Shown in pieces: positions 27,492 to 36,736 of a stretch of DNA of 64,000 nt. Position 1 is the first letter of the stretch. Each line of letters begins with the position of its first letter. The notes under the pieces were generated by a model that saw nothing but the letters and a program-made list of their open reading frames with translations, was not told the origin of the DNA and did no database searches. Made by a program: the position numbers and the translations under genes. Origin of the DNA: Candidatus Jettenia caeni (GTDB taxonomy: Bacteria; Planctomycetota; Brocadiia; Brocadiales; Brocadiaceae); the NCBI GenBank assembly GCA_000296795.1, contig BAFH01000002.1, positions 590,686-654,685 of the forward strand, read 5' to 3'.

Positions 27492-28820
27492 TTAAAATCC
27501 CCTCATTCCACCCATTACACCACCTGATACAAATTCCGGATAGGTCGGCGTCATATGCTCTGAAATATCGAGGCCCATAGTCTCTTCCTCTTCGCTCACC
27601 CGGCCCAAACCTACTACTTTCAACCCGCCAAATATGATAATAGCACACAAGCATGCATAACCGATACAGATAATAAAGCCCAGCGCCTGTATACCGATAT
27701 CACAAGTAATTCCATGATACGCAGGACGTATAAGCCCCATCACCCCGGTCGCAATACCTCCAATAGCCCCAGCCGTACAATGCACTCCACATGTTCCTAC
27801 GGTATCATCAATCCCTATCTTATCGAGCGATTTTACCACCAGGGGAATAATTGCTCCACTCACAATACCTACAATAATAGCAAAACCCGGATGAAAAAAA
27901 CCAGCGCCAGCACAGACAGAAACCATCCCTGCTATTGCTCCGTTTCCTGTGGTAAGAGGATCTGGTTTTTTATTTATCAGCCATCCGCCAAACAGTGCGC
28001 CAAGGATACCGCCCGCCATGCTCATCGTAACATTAATTGTGGTCGTAGGTAAATCATTCACAAGAACAGTAATCATCCCGCGTGCTGTTGCATGAGCGGT
28101 TGGTTCGCATAATGCGCCCAGTACCACAGAACCTACATTAAAGCCATAAAAAGATACACACAGGAGGAATACACCGAGTATCATCTGCGAAACATTGTGC
28201 CCCGGAATGGTATAGCATTCCCCGCGGCCAAACTCAAATAACCATGATTTCTTACTCGTACGGGCATATTTTTCTATCCGCGGCCCAACAATCATTGCAG
28301 CAATAAGGGCTGTCAAACCGCCCTGAAAATGTACCACAACAGAACCTGCATAATCCACATAACCCCATCTGGTCAGCGGCCCGGCAGACCATGCCATCCA
28401 TCCAAAAAACGGATACATAAAACCACAATAGAGAACAACATAAATAAGGTATGCCTTAAAACTAAACCTCTCTGCTATAGACCCCGATGTTATAGCACAC
28501 GAAACAAGGCAGAACCCCCACATCGTGAACCAGTGCCCATAGACATTTAACATATCAATATTCACCGGGTCGAGTACTCCAAGAAGACAATAATTCCAAT
28601 TGCCGCAAAAAATAGCAAACCCGAATAACCACCAGACCAGGGTGCCGATGCCGATATTTGCGCATATCTTCATGTAGACATGGGTGGCATTTTTAGAGCG
28701 GACCTGTCCGCTCTCCAGAAAAGCAAAACCCGCCTGCATAAGAAAGACCAATATTCCGGTTATGATTAACCAAAGACCATAAACAATGAGGAGTATATCC
28801 CGCGCCAATACATCAACCAC
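27492..28820 (-). CDS. amt: Ammonium transporter Amt
   Basis: About 442 residues with eleven membrane segments. The family marks are present: AGFAFLESGQVRSKN near the N-terminus, DYAGSVVVHFQGG with the conserved Asp and first pore His, and GVHCTAGAIGGI with the second pore His. The long open frame begins at 28922, but its first 34 codons merely translate a spacer repeat; GTG 28820 with GGAGG seven bases upstream is the likely start. No GlnB/GlnK gene is adjacent. It imports ammonium, a substrate for anammox catabolism, or serves as a sensor. Confidence 0.94.
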   Translation of the reverse strand: MVDVLARDILLIVYGLWLIITGILVFLMQAGFAFLESGQVRSKNATHVYMKICANIGIGTLVWWLFGFAIFCGNWNYCLLGVLDPVNIDMLNVYGHWFTMWGFCLVSCAITSGSIAERFSFKAYLIYVVLYCGFMYPFFGWMAWSAGPLTRWGYVDYAGSVVVHFQGGLTALIAAMIVGPRIEKYARTSKKSWLFEFGRGECYTIPGHNVSQMILGVFLLCVSFYGFNVGSVVLGALCEPTAHATARGMITVLVNDLPTTTINVTMSMAGGILGALFGGWLINKKPDPLTTGNGAIAGMVSVCAGAGFFHPGFAIIVGIVSGAIIPLVVKSLDKIGIDDTVGTCGVHCTAGAIGGIATGVMGLIRPAYHGITCDIGIQALGFIICIGYACLCAIIIFGGLKVVGLGRVSEEEETMGLDISEHMTPTYPEFVSGGVMGGMRGF

Positions 28821-29168
28821 AAACCACCCTCCTTTCACAAAGTATCGTAAGTAAATGTAGGGCAAGGCTTCAGCCTTGCCTCCCCGCCTGAACATGCACG
28901 GGGGTACCAACCCTATATGCATCGAGCTAAAAACAGTGTTCCATAAAATAAGGAGTATCCCTTTAGAAAGAGAGCAATGCGTGTCCCTGTTCCCCTCTAA
29001 TCCCCCCTAACCCCCCTTTAGAAAAGGGGGGAAACAAGGGATTTCCCTCTTTTTTAAAGGGGGATTAAGGGGGATTACGGGTGGTTTGTTATGCTTCACC
29101 ATTTCCACATTTTAACTTTATGCATATGAGGGAGCAACCCTAAAGGGTCGCCCTACAGATCGTCATTC
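28821..29168. repeat. Repeat-rich spacer upstream of amt
   Basis: A GGCAAGGCTTCAGCCTTGCC hairpin (28857-28880) lies directly upstream of the amt ribosome site; the C-rich element CCCCCCTAACCCCCCTTT is at 28995-29030, with a partner in opposite sense at 29050-29085. ACCCTAAAGGGTCGCCCTAC lies at 29140-29158. Confidence 0.6.
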
Positions 29169-31829
29169 CTATAAAGTAAACTCCAAACTCCATTTGTTCA
29201 ACTTACCGATATCTTGTCCGGCCATATCGGTAGGCCGTAAAATCCAATTTCCCTCTATTTGCTGTCCAATGAGAGCCGCCAGAGATGAAGCAGATATCGA
29301 ATCATAGGTCGTAATTAAATTATCCTTACTGCCGCCTGTACGGTTATGAAGAATTACCTGTTGACCTGATGGAGCTACAAGCTCAACGCGCAGGTCTCCA
29401 ATATAGGTATGGGTTATATCGACACTGACCTTAATTCCTTTTGCTACACCCGATTGGGTAATCCCAATAACACTCTGCGCCCCGGCAGGATTATTATCGG
29501 GAATTGTCAGGGCTGGCGCTGCTTCTCCCCGGATAACCTGAGATGCTGCTTCGAGGTCTATTTCAATACCCCAACTTCGCAGTGTACCGACATCTTGTCC
29601 GGCCAGATCAGCCACCTTGAGTACCCAGTTGCCTTGTGTTTGTGCACCTATAAGGGATGCCAGGTCTGAAGTATCTTCACTCGTATAGGATTTAACCAGA
29701 TTATCCGCACTTGCGCCAGTACGGTTATGCAGAACAGCCGTACCATTTCCCGGCGTTGTCAGGCTTACTTTGAGATCACCAATGTAGGTATGCTCGATAT
29801 TGATTGAGATAACCAGCCGTTTAATTTTCCCAGCTTGTGAGATCGTCAGTATGCTGGTTAAACCGGATGAATTATTATCGGGAATAGCTATATTTGGTTC
29901 TGTCTCAACACGGATATTTTGCCCTGTCGTATCCGATGGAGTTTTGAAATCAGCAACAATACCCGACAGCGACGCCCCATGGGACTTTGCATTGGGTCCC
30001 ATTCCAAACTTTGCAAACACAGACCAGATACCGTTTTTGGCGGTAGAGTGCTCACCCGAACTCAACTGGCCTGCTGCATGCTTTTTATCGAGAGCTGCCA
30101 GTATGGAGTCGCGCATATCAAGGAAACTGGGATTAGCAGGTGATAACTTTAAGGCATCTACAACCAGTTGAACAGCCAGAACAGCGCCAATCTTTCTGTT
30201 CATTTCCATGATTGTGGCACACCAGATTTCGCCGATATTATGTTCTTCGGTATAACGGCCTTTTCCCACATCAGCAAAAGTATCAGGGAAATTACTATCG
30301 TAAGGGAATCCCCGTATGCCGCCGGCTTTTTTGACAACCCATGCGCCAACCACCGTGGTGTTATTGATAGTACACGCTATATAGTCTCCCCAGCCTTCTC
30401 CCATACCGCTACTCTGAGGAGCTTCTAATGCGCTGACATTCATGGGTCCTCCGACAAGGCGATTCGTCACGCCGTGCATAAACTCATGAAACACCACGCT
30501 GGAGTCAAAGGCCGTATGGCGGTCCGTTGATGTCACCAATCCCATGTTCATAACAGGGTTTGAACCGTCAATAGGGGTATACATATTAGCAGTTCCCCAT
30601 ACCGCGCCACTGTGGGCCCGCGCATCAACCCGGTCGGTCGCCACACCGCCCCGGCCAAGGTTATTATGCTGAAAGTTCCCATCCCCCTCCCGAAAGCCAA
30701 GCAGGTAAAAGAAGTCGTGCATGTAACAGTTATAATAGAAGATATTAAGAACCTTCTGATCATCGCCTTTTGAATCAGCAGGATTGAAGGTAAGGACACC
30801 ATCCTGAACAACACCCTGAACCGCCGAGCCAGTATCTCCCAGGTGCGCATACACACTATTGCCTATTGTAGCATTCACCTCAACCCAGTCATCGGGAAAA
30901 TTGAAGGGGAAATTCGGCAGAGGCAGGCCGTAATCTGTTAAAGGACTTGGGAAATGAGTCATTTGGCGAGCGCTTCCACCATCTACATGATACACGTTTC
31001 CTCGCGCTTTGACAGATTGTACGAGCTGTTTACAATAGAGTATCTCCCCGGTTTCAGCATCTGCCATAGTACGGTACTGACCTTCGTAATTTGGCATTGT
31101 TATGATCACCTCCCATGCTAGCCGGAGACCGCCATCCAGGGGAAACCAGATCAAAGCGGCCTTAATTTTATCGCCAAAGGGGCCAGGCTCAAAAACAGCA
31201 GGCTGGTCAGCTTTATCAGAAAGGATTGCAATAATCTTCGGTACAAAACCACTCAAATCTACACTTTTTGGAGTAAGTGGTTCTCCGAATTGATCTGTCA
31301 TTTTGTATTCATCTCTGTCAGGCGTAGCTACATGCTGAGCCGTCTTTAACACAGCCTCTTGCACAGAGAGCTTTGGAATAACTTCCCTGTCATGATCAAC
31401 TGCGACACTGCTGCCAACAGTCTCTTCCAGTCTGCCATCTGGCGCAAAACGTACCGTTTCTGCTGCCTGAAAGATAGATATGCCTTTATACTGTTGCTGC
31501 AAGTGAACGGCAACTGCACCGCTGCTGGCGCGTTGAATATGGGGGTCTGCCACAAACTCATTCGGCTGGGTTGCCGTCAGACCCAAAGCCTTGCTGATAT
31601 TCCGCACGTGATCCAGGGCGCGTTGAATATAATTACCCGTCTCGGCAGGCCCATCTTCCGAGGTAATTACCGCGGGATTACCGGTGGTAGTATCGAAGCG
31701 CTTGATCCTGATCCGTTGAGATCCGGGGAGGCGGTCTGAAATCTCCGATGCGCGTGATTTCAGTTCCGCTTCCCGTGCAGGTGTAACTTTATTGACACTA
31801 AAATTCCTACGATCAATTTCTCGGCTCAT
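29169..31829 (-). CDS. Fungalysin-type (M36) metallopeptidase with two P-domains, leaderless
   Basis: About 886 residues. An FTP-like propeptide region comes first, then an M36 peptidase with zinc motif HEFMH near residue 449 and the downstream Glu in GMGEGWGDYIA near 476. Two C-terminal proprotein-convertase P-type beta-sandwiches follow (about 640-760 and 770-886), each with IPDNNxxG, HTYIGDLxVxL and NWxLxxxDxAGQDxGxLxxW. The start at 31829 has AAGAAGGAGGAATT directly upstream. No signal peptide or membrane segment is visible at the N-terminus, odd for a family that is normally secreted; one explanation is loading as cargo of the nearby injection system (inference). Confidence 0.9.
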   Translation of the reverse strand: MSREIDRRNFSVNKVTPAREAELKSRASEISDRLPGSQRIRIKRFDTTTGNPAVITSEDGPAETGNYIQRALDHVRNISKALGLTATQPNEFVADPHIQRASSGAVAVHLQQQYKGISIFQAAETVRFAPDGRLEETVGSSVAVDHDREVIPKLSVQEAVLKTAQHVATPDRDEYKMTDQFGEPLTPKSVDLSGFVPKIIAILSDKADQPAVFEPGPFGDKIKAALIWFPLDGGLRLAWEVIITMPNYEGQYRTMADAETGEILYCKQLVQSVKARGNVYHVDGGSARQMTHFPSPLTDYGLPLPNFPFNFPDDWVEVNATIGNSVYAHLGDTGSAVQGVVQDGVLTFNPADSKGDDQKVLNIFYYNCYMHDFFYLLGFREGDGNFQHNNLGRGGVATDRVDARAHSGAVWGTANMYTPIDGSNPVMNMGLVTSTDRHTAFDSSVVFHEFMHGVTNRLVGGPMNVSALEAPQSSGMGEGWGDYIACTINNTTVVGAWVVKKAGGIRGFPYDSNFPDTFADVGKGRYTEEHNIGEIWCATIMEMNRKIGAVLAVQLVVDALKLSPANPSFLDMRDSILAALDKKHAAGQLSSGEHSTAKNGIWSVFAKFGMGPNAKSHGASLSGIVADFKTPSDTTGQNIRVETEPNIAIPDNNSSGLTSILTISQAGKIKRLVISINIEHTYIGDLKVSLTTPGNGTAVLHNRTGASADNLVKSYTSEDTSDLASLIGAQTQGNWVLKVADLAGQDVGTLRSWGIEIDLEAASQVIRGEAAPALTIPDNNPAGAQSVIGITQSGVAKGIKVSVDITHTYIGDLRVELVAPSGQQVILHNRTGGSKDNLITTYDSISASSLAALIGQQIEGNWILRPTDMAGQDIGKLNKWSLEFTL

Positions 31830-32249
31830 GGCAATTCCTCCTTCTTTCTTAAACCCGAAATAACTTCTATGAAACACCATCGCAGGTTCAGATGTGTAAC
31901 CTGAACCTCATGTATTATAACACTGGTTCAACGGTAATTCTATCGTGATCAACGATTGAAACCGGCCGGCAATTCCGTAGGGGCAGGTTTAAAACCTGCC
32001 CCTACTTGTATTTAATCTTACCTTGCAGATTCAAAACGTTTGTATTTGTTTTCCGTTTGGGCGAACACAAAGTTCGCCCCTACGCCTGGCCGCAAAACAA
32101 AAGTAGCCGAAGGTCTAGTTTGTTTTTCCTGTCTAATCCCGTAGGAATGTCATGATTATAGGATATATCTTCATCACTTTTCAGACAACCACACCCGCTC
32201 TTCAGGACTTTTCCATAATTGTTTCTGCAGCAAGAGTATAGGCCCGGGT
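31830..32249. repeat. Spacer with three palindromic repeat families
   Basis: GGTTCAGATGTGTAACCTGA at 31885-31907, GGGGCAGGTTTAAAACCTGC at 31979-32005, and GGGCGAACACAAAGTTCGCC at 32062-32083. No gene is supported. Confidence 0.6.
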
Positions 32250-33437
32250 TTATAATTTACGATACCATGTATCTGCGATAAGCTGTGTATTGAAAAGCAT
32301 TTTTTCAAATTTAGTATATACCCCATGTCCAAAGAGGGTTGTCGTGCAGTTGGGGAAAAATAAGCCAGCGTCTTTATAATCAACTAATATGGTTTCACCA
32401 TAATGAGGAACTCTCATCCTTGCCCGTATATTTTTCAGCCAGGTGTTTATATTAAAGCCTGTGCCCAAATATTGATCAAGCTGCTTATTAAGCCCATTAT
32501 CAGTAAGAGCCGGAATATCTGTTCCGGCTATTCCCCATTGCTGTATATAATCTCCATCTTTTGTTCTCAAAAATCCTTTCATGCAGCCCCCAAGGTATCC
32601 GTATCCACGGTGGTTAATGATATTTAATAAACGGTAATTCCCTTTTCCCCAACTATAGCGGGGTGGTGTGCCAAAGGTAACAATATCCAGTTGAACCTCG
32701 CGAATTACCTCCAGAGCCTTATCAAACCGGGCAACATCTACCCCGCTGAGAACTAAAACCTTAAGAAGCTCATGTACCCCCTGCGACCGAGCCAAAAAAT
32801 TTGTCAGCAGAGCAAACAATTGACCAGCGTGACTATGTCCAATCAACAATACCCGTTCTCCCCGGGATAGTTTTTTCTCCTTAACATTTACTGCCAGATT
32901 TTCAGCAAGTTTCATGGCTTCTTTCAATCTCCCCCAGTGATGATTTTCTGAAGACCAGATAAATCGTTCACAAGGAATAGTGCCGCCGATAGCCTTTTCG
33001 AAAAGCTCAACATATTCAGGCAAGTAATTACCTTTATCAGCAAGTATTGCATCAGTCCTTCTCTTGATATAATCATTCGCTTTCTTCAGCTTTGAACTTA
33101 ACTTAGGATAGGCAGTTCTGATAGCATGGACAATACCAAAAGGGTCATCGCCGGCAAAAGTACCATGTACAAAATAGACGAGACCAACTTTTGCGTATGC
33201 CATTCGCTGTCCTAATTCGCTCATTTTCTCCCGCCATTCCTGAGACTGATCTTCCCATGCAGGTTGAGATGATTTTTTATGAAAAGGAACTATCTCGCAG
33301 AACGTGACATGGGTATAAGGGGTAGTAGGAGGGGTATTGGTATACTCCTGAGATAGAAAACCTGCCCTGGTAGTATAAGCAAAACCAAATAAAGTAACGA
33401 CGAACAAAGCACAAAATACAAGAGAGGGACCTTCCAT
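32250..33437 (-). CDS. Secreted alpha/beta-hydrolase, lipase-like
   Basis: A 395-residue protein with an N-terminal signal-like hydrophobic segment (SLVFCALFVVTLFGFAYT). The nucleophile elbow GHSHAG lies near residue 196, and VYFVHGTFAGDD near residue 88 supplies an HG oxyanion-type loop. A catalytic Asp (LSGVD or IVTFGTPP region) and His (NHRG or GHGVY) are plausible but not assignable by eye. Likely esterase or lipase acting outside the cytoplasm. It stands alone between repeat-rich spacers, on the same strand as the eCIS genes but far beyond them. Confidence 0.7.
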   Translation of the reverse strand: MEGPSLVFCALFVVTLFGFAYTTRAGFLSQEYTNTPPTTPYTHVTFCEIVPFHKKSSQPAWEDQSQEWREKMSELGQRMAYAKVGLVYFVHGTFAGDDPFGIVHAIRTAYPKLSSKLKKANDYIKRRTDAILADKGNYLPEYVELFEKAIGGTIPCERFIWSSENHHWGRLKEAMKLAENLAVNVKEKKLSRGERVLLIGHSHAGQLFALLTNFLARSQGVHELLKVLVLSGVDVARFDKALEVIREVQLDIVTFGTPPRYSWGKGNYRLLNIINHRGYGYLGGCMKGFLRTKDGDYIQQWGIAGTDIPALTDNGLNKQLDQYLGTGFNINTWLKNIRARMRVPHYGETILVDYKDAGLFFPNCTTTLFGHGVYTKFEKMLFNTQLIADTWYRKL

Positions 33438-33989
33438 ATACCTGTGCTCCTATAGCTATAGATAACTTAAGGAGAAATGCTCCGTTGTTATTCTTTTTCT
33501 AAACATTAAATTAGGCCTTTGGCTACTTTCGTTTTTTATGAAACCGTAGGGCAAGGCTTTAGCCTTGCTTCCCCGCTGGAATGTACCTGGGTAAGAGCAA
33601 CCCTTTAGGATGTTACCCCATATGCATCAAGCGAAAACGTGTAAACGATGAAGAATAACAAACCACCCGTAATCCCCCTTAGTCCTCCGTAGGGGCGGGT
33701 TTGAAACCCGCCCCTACAAAAGGGGAAACCCCTCGTTCCCCCCTTTTCTAAAGGAGGGTTAGGGGGGATTAGAGGAGAACATGGGCATACATTGCTCTTT
33801 TTCTAAAGGAATACTTCCTTTGAAAATACAGATTTGTGCAGATGGATTAAGCAGATGCAAATCCGTCTTTTAGAAAATCGTTTCTGGTTAATTCTCCACA
33901 AAAGATTACCTATTCTACCTTTGATTTTGTGGAAAATGATACAAAATTTTCAGGATATTTTTTTGGAAAAAATTCTTGAAAAGTATAGA
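33438..33989. repeat. Repeat-rich spacer
   Basis: Holds a GGCAAGGCTTTAGCCTTGC hairpin (33546-33569), an AACCACCCGTAATCCCCCTT element near 33660 shared with 27341, the palindrome GGGGCGGGTTTGAAACCCGC (33694-33720), and the C-rich element with long complementary arms around 33730-33775. No intact gene is seen. Confidence 0.6.
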
Positions 33990-34309
33990 GGGCACTGAAG
34001 ATGTTAAATAAGGCGTTTTTCTTATGGAATTGTTTACCAAACATCGTAACTTTTCGACCTCTTCATCCGATAGGCCTCTGGAAAGAAAATCACTCCACTT
34101 CAGAAGGCGGAACTGCAATCAGGTGTACATGGTATGGTATCAGGCAATAAGCCCATACTTCAATTGTTCCAGTGCATACACCACTGAGCCATCAAGTCTC
34201 TGTATGCCTCATAATCCTCGTCGCAGAAGAATGTCTGTAAACGGCGATTTCCTCGCTGAGTAACATGGTGTGGAACTTTTGGTACGACTACACGAGCAAT
34301 TCTGGACAT
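33990..34309 (-). pseudogene. REP-associated Y1 (IS200-like) transposase, broken
   Basis: From ATG 34309 the minus strand reads MSRIARVVVPKVPHHVTQRG, then NRRLQTFFCDEDYEAYRDLM, the conserved start of TnpA-REP proteins, to a stop after MHWNN. A shift to the next frame restores VWAYCLIPYHVHLIAVPPSE, which has the HxH (HVH) metal motif. A further frame (around 34000-34075) gives WSDFLSRGLSDEEVEKLR, matching the C-terminal region of the family. The piece between them, including the catalytic Tyr, is missing. Such transposases are thought to mobilise REP-type palindromes, which abound here. Confidence 0.8.
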
Positions 34310-34360
34310 GCACACATCTTACCTATTTTAAAACAATGGCAATAATTAAGTATAGTGTCC

Positions 34361-34387
34361 CCAGAATTGCCAGAATTGCCAGAATTG
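34361..34387. repeat. Short tandem repeat, 9-bp unit, three copies
   Basis: CCAGAATTG occurs three times head to tail, just upstream of the broken Y1 transposase, with an inverted copy (CAATTCTGG) at 34297-34305 inside its first codons. Confidence 0.85.
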
Positions 34388-34404
34388 ACCAAAAAAATTA
34401 TAGG

Positions 34405-34803
34405 CTAAGGTAATTCATCCGGCGGTTTAACATATGCCGCCTTTACTGCTTCCAATCGCCGGAGGCGGTCTGTCACACGCTGAGCGGTTGCATGGTCTGG
34501 TACCTCTACTATAAAATAACTCTGAAGATTGGGATCATCCGTATCGCGGTGCATTGGATGCAGCGTGAGATTGAATATCTCAATTATCCTCACCAGTTCC
34601 TTCGACTTTGCAGTGAGTGTACCACGTTGGTGGAGTGCACTCGCTACATCTGCTGAAACTTGAACGATAACTTGCATTGTTATCACCTCCTCTCTCGAAT
34701 TGACCACATCAGCGCTGATTGGTACTGCTGTTGAGCTTGTATTACATGATGCAAAAGCGATAAACACGATAACCGGAAAAGCACGCCAGATTGCCTTTTT
34801 CAT
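34405..34803 (-). CDS. I9-inhibitor-like lipoprotein with possible internal start
   Basis: From ATG 34803 (site AGGAGGAG) the 132-residue product has a lipoprotein signal (MKKAIWRAFPVIVFIAFASC). The mature part resembles subtilisin propeptide/I9 inhibitors: VIVQVSADVASAL, a Tyr-Phe-Ile-Val-Glu-Val strand and an end EAVKAAYVKPPDELP. A second ATG at 34677 has a perfect site (AGGAGGTGATAACA) and would give a 90-residue cytosolic form starting MQVIVQVS. It lies 640 bases downstream of the subtilisin gene on the same strand, so chaperone or inhibitor function toward that protease is a fair inference. Confidence 0.65.
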   Translation of the reverse strand: MKKAIWRAFPVIVFIAFASCNTSSTAVPISADVVNSREEVITMQVIVQVSADVASALHQRGTLTAKSKELVRIIEIFNLTLHPMHRDTDDPNLQSYFIVEVPDHATAQRVTDRLRRLEAVKAAYVKPPDELP

Positions 34804-34859
34804 TGCCGGTTCTCCTCCTGACATTCGATATACTACTTATCATCCTTATCTTTATCGTC

Positions 34860-35093
34860 TCACGAAGCTACTGCCGTTCTCTCTTCGCCTGTACTCTTAA
34901 TTTGTCCAATGTCTGTTACCTTAGACTCGTTTTCTTTTGCTAACTCCTCCTCAAGTACCTGAATTGCCCCGCTGATGCGCAGTAAGGTATTTCTCAGGTT
35001 TATTTGTTTACCCTCTAAATCAGCAAGTGCCTTTTGGCCGGATTCAAATTCAGTTCTGAGTTCTTTAAGACGTTGTTCTAATTTTTCTTTCAT
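34860..35093 (-). CDS. Small coiled-coil protein
   Basis: A 77-residue, highly charged protein with heptad patterns across residues 1-58 (KLEQRLKELRTEFESGQKAL, then LRNTLLRISGAIQVLEEELA). A ribosome site lies upstream and it sits between the I9-like lipoprotein and subtilisin genes. A decayed copy of its beginning lies at 36737-36842, upstream of the subtilisin gene. The function is unknown; such small coiled coils occur beside eCIS cargo genes in other genomes, but I cannot assign it. Confidence 0.6.
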   Translation of the reverse strand: MKEKLEQRLKELRTEFESGQKALADLEGKQINLRNTLLRISGAIQVLEEELAKENESKVTDIGQIKSTGEERTAVAS

Positions 35094-35445
35094 AATAAAA
35101 TCTCCGATAATTTAATATAAGAATATTTCAATAACCCATTTTTCGTGCTATAGTCAACGCCAAAAATACGCTGACGTAGGGCAAGACTTTAGCCTTGCCA
35201 AGAGCAATCCTAAAGGGTTGCCCTACAAAGAAAATCTTGACTGCGAGATAATCCGTGAGATTTATATTATCAAGTTATGAGTAGGGTGGATTAAGGCGTT
35301 GGTTTTTGCGCCGAATCCACCACTACTATTTCCAAAAAAGGTGGATTCGCTATCGCTTAATCCACCCTACAGCAACCTACTTAAAAAATGAAAATTCCTA
35401 TACAATCAAGATATAGTCGCATGGATTATCCAATAACCAAGCGCC
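35094..35445. repeat. Spacer with hairpin repeats
   Basis: GGCAAGACTTTAGCCTTGCC at 35180-35199, the partner AATCCTAAAGGGTTGCCCTA near 35206-35225, and a long nested palindrome of GGTGGATTAAGGCG and GATTCGCTATCGCTTAATCC arms between 35283 and 35372. No gene is supported. Confidence 0.6.
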
Positions 35446-36636
35446 TTATTCTTGAGGAGCACGCACCAACCCGGCGCCGATGTCAAAGGGATCTAACCCG
35501 CTTAGGCCATCAGTAATAGCCGAGCTAATCAGCCGGGCGGTCAATTGCCAGGAGGTAAGCACTCCAGTTTTCTTGATCTTTTCCGCCCAAAGTGCAGCTA
35601 CACCGGTAACATGGGGAGTAGCCATACTGGTTCCGCTCTTCGAACTTAACCCACCTCCGGCCTTAGCCGAAAGGACTCCAACACCCGGACCAGAGACATT
35701 GGCGCCGGTATTCGAGAATGTTGCAACTGTGAAGCCATTGTTTCCCTTGCCAAGAGCACCGACTGAGATAATACCCTCTGCTACCGCAGGTGGGCTAACC
35801 GCAATCTCGAAGTTTGGATCTTCATCCCTTCGGCTCTCATTGCCTGCGGCCGCAACCATGATAGTCGCCGCCTGTGAAATGGCTCCCTGAGCTCGTATAA
35901 GCGAAGCAAGCCGTTCGAACAATTGCACGTTTGCCCTGTAGCCCTCCAGTGCTCGGGAAGTTGCCAATTCGGAGGGAAAACCTTGTGTTTCTTTTAGCCA
36001 CTCAACATAGCCGGGGAAGTCCATGCCGAGGGACATGGAGATCACATTAGCGCCATTCTCCACAGCCCATTGGATAGCGCTGACGATCTGTTCGCTCGAT
36101 CCACCTTGTGCACCGAGTACCTTACCAATCAGCACCTTCTTCACTCCTGGTGCAACCCCTATCCGTATGCCATCGACTGTTCTACCAAAAATGGTACCGG
36201 CGCAGTGCGTACCGTGCCCATGCTGATCACCATTGCCTTCGCCCGTAAAGTCCTCCTGAACGATATTCATGCCCGAAAATGCAGGATGTGAACCATCGAT
36301 GCCCGTATCGAGTACAGCAACTACGACCCCATCACCAGTAAAAGGTGATGTATCCGCCCCTACAGACTGTATACCCCAGGCAATTTCACCGGCGGCAGGC
36401 TTTGCTGTGGCTTTGTCCTCAAAGGGGGCAATGAGCCTCATTGGAAAAGAGGGAGCAACGGCGACGACATCAGCATTGCGAGTTAATGCTAAGATTTTAC
36501 TTCGGTCAACCTCCTCGACCTCGACAGTCAACCCTGCGGGGATTGATTCGGCTCCTCGTGGCAGTGAGAATGGTCCAAGGAATACATCACGGGTAGCTTC
36601 ACGAATGGTCCGTAAGACAATGTGTTTCTCTTTCAT
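35446..36636 (-). CDS. Subtilisin-family (S8) serine protease, leaderless
   Basis: A 396-residue protein with a complete catalytic triad: Asp110 in VAVLDTGID, His141 in GHGTHCAG, and Ser near 333 in SGTSMATPHVTG. An oxyanion Asn occurs in AAAGNES. Residues 1-80 resemble a short propeptide region (VEVEEVDRSKILALTRNADV) but have no signal peptide or membrane segment. The ribosome site GAAAGGAGCAATAT precedes the ATG. Genes for an I9-like lipoprotein and a coiled-coil protein follow on the same strand, and the eCIS fibre gene lies upstream. Candidate cargo or locally acting protease; location is unknown. Confidence 0.92.
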   Translation of the reverse strand: MKEKHIVLRTIREATRDVFLGPFSLPRGAESIPAGLTVEVEEVDRSKILALTRNADVVAVAPSFPMRLIAPFEDKATAKPAAGEIAWGIQSVGADTSPFTGDGVVVAVLDTGIDGSHPAFSGMNIVQEDFTGEGNGDQHGHGTHCAGTIFGRTVDGIRIGVAPGVKKVLIGKVLGAQGGSSEQIVSAIQWAVENGANVISMSLGMDFPGYVEWLKETQGFPSELATSRALEGYRANVQLFERLASLIRAQGAISQAATIMVAAAGNESRRDEDPNFEIAVSPPAVAEGIISVGALGKGNNGFTVATFSNTGANVSGPGVGVLSAKAGGGLSSKSGTSMATPHVTGVAALWAEKIKKTGVLTSWQLTARLISSAITDGLSGLDPFDIGAGLVRAPQE

Positions 36637-36736
36637 ATATTGCTCCTTTCATTATCTAAAGTGGTTGAAATTTTTCACAATATTGTGTTAGATCAAAGCT
36701 AAGGGTTCTGGTTGCAAATCTAAATACGTGAGATAA

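Noticed and set aside
34024-34263. 79-codon plus-strand frame
   Set aside because: It is antisense to the broken Y1 transposase, whose minus-strand frames carry family motifs.
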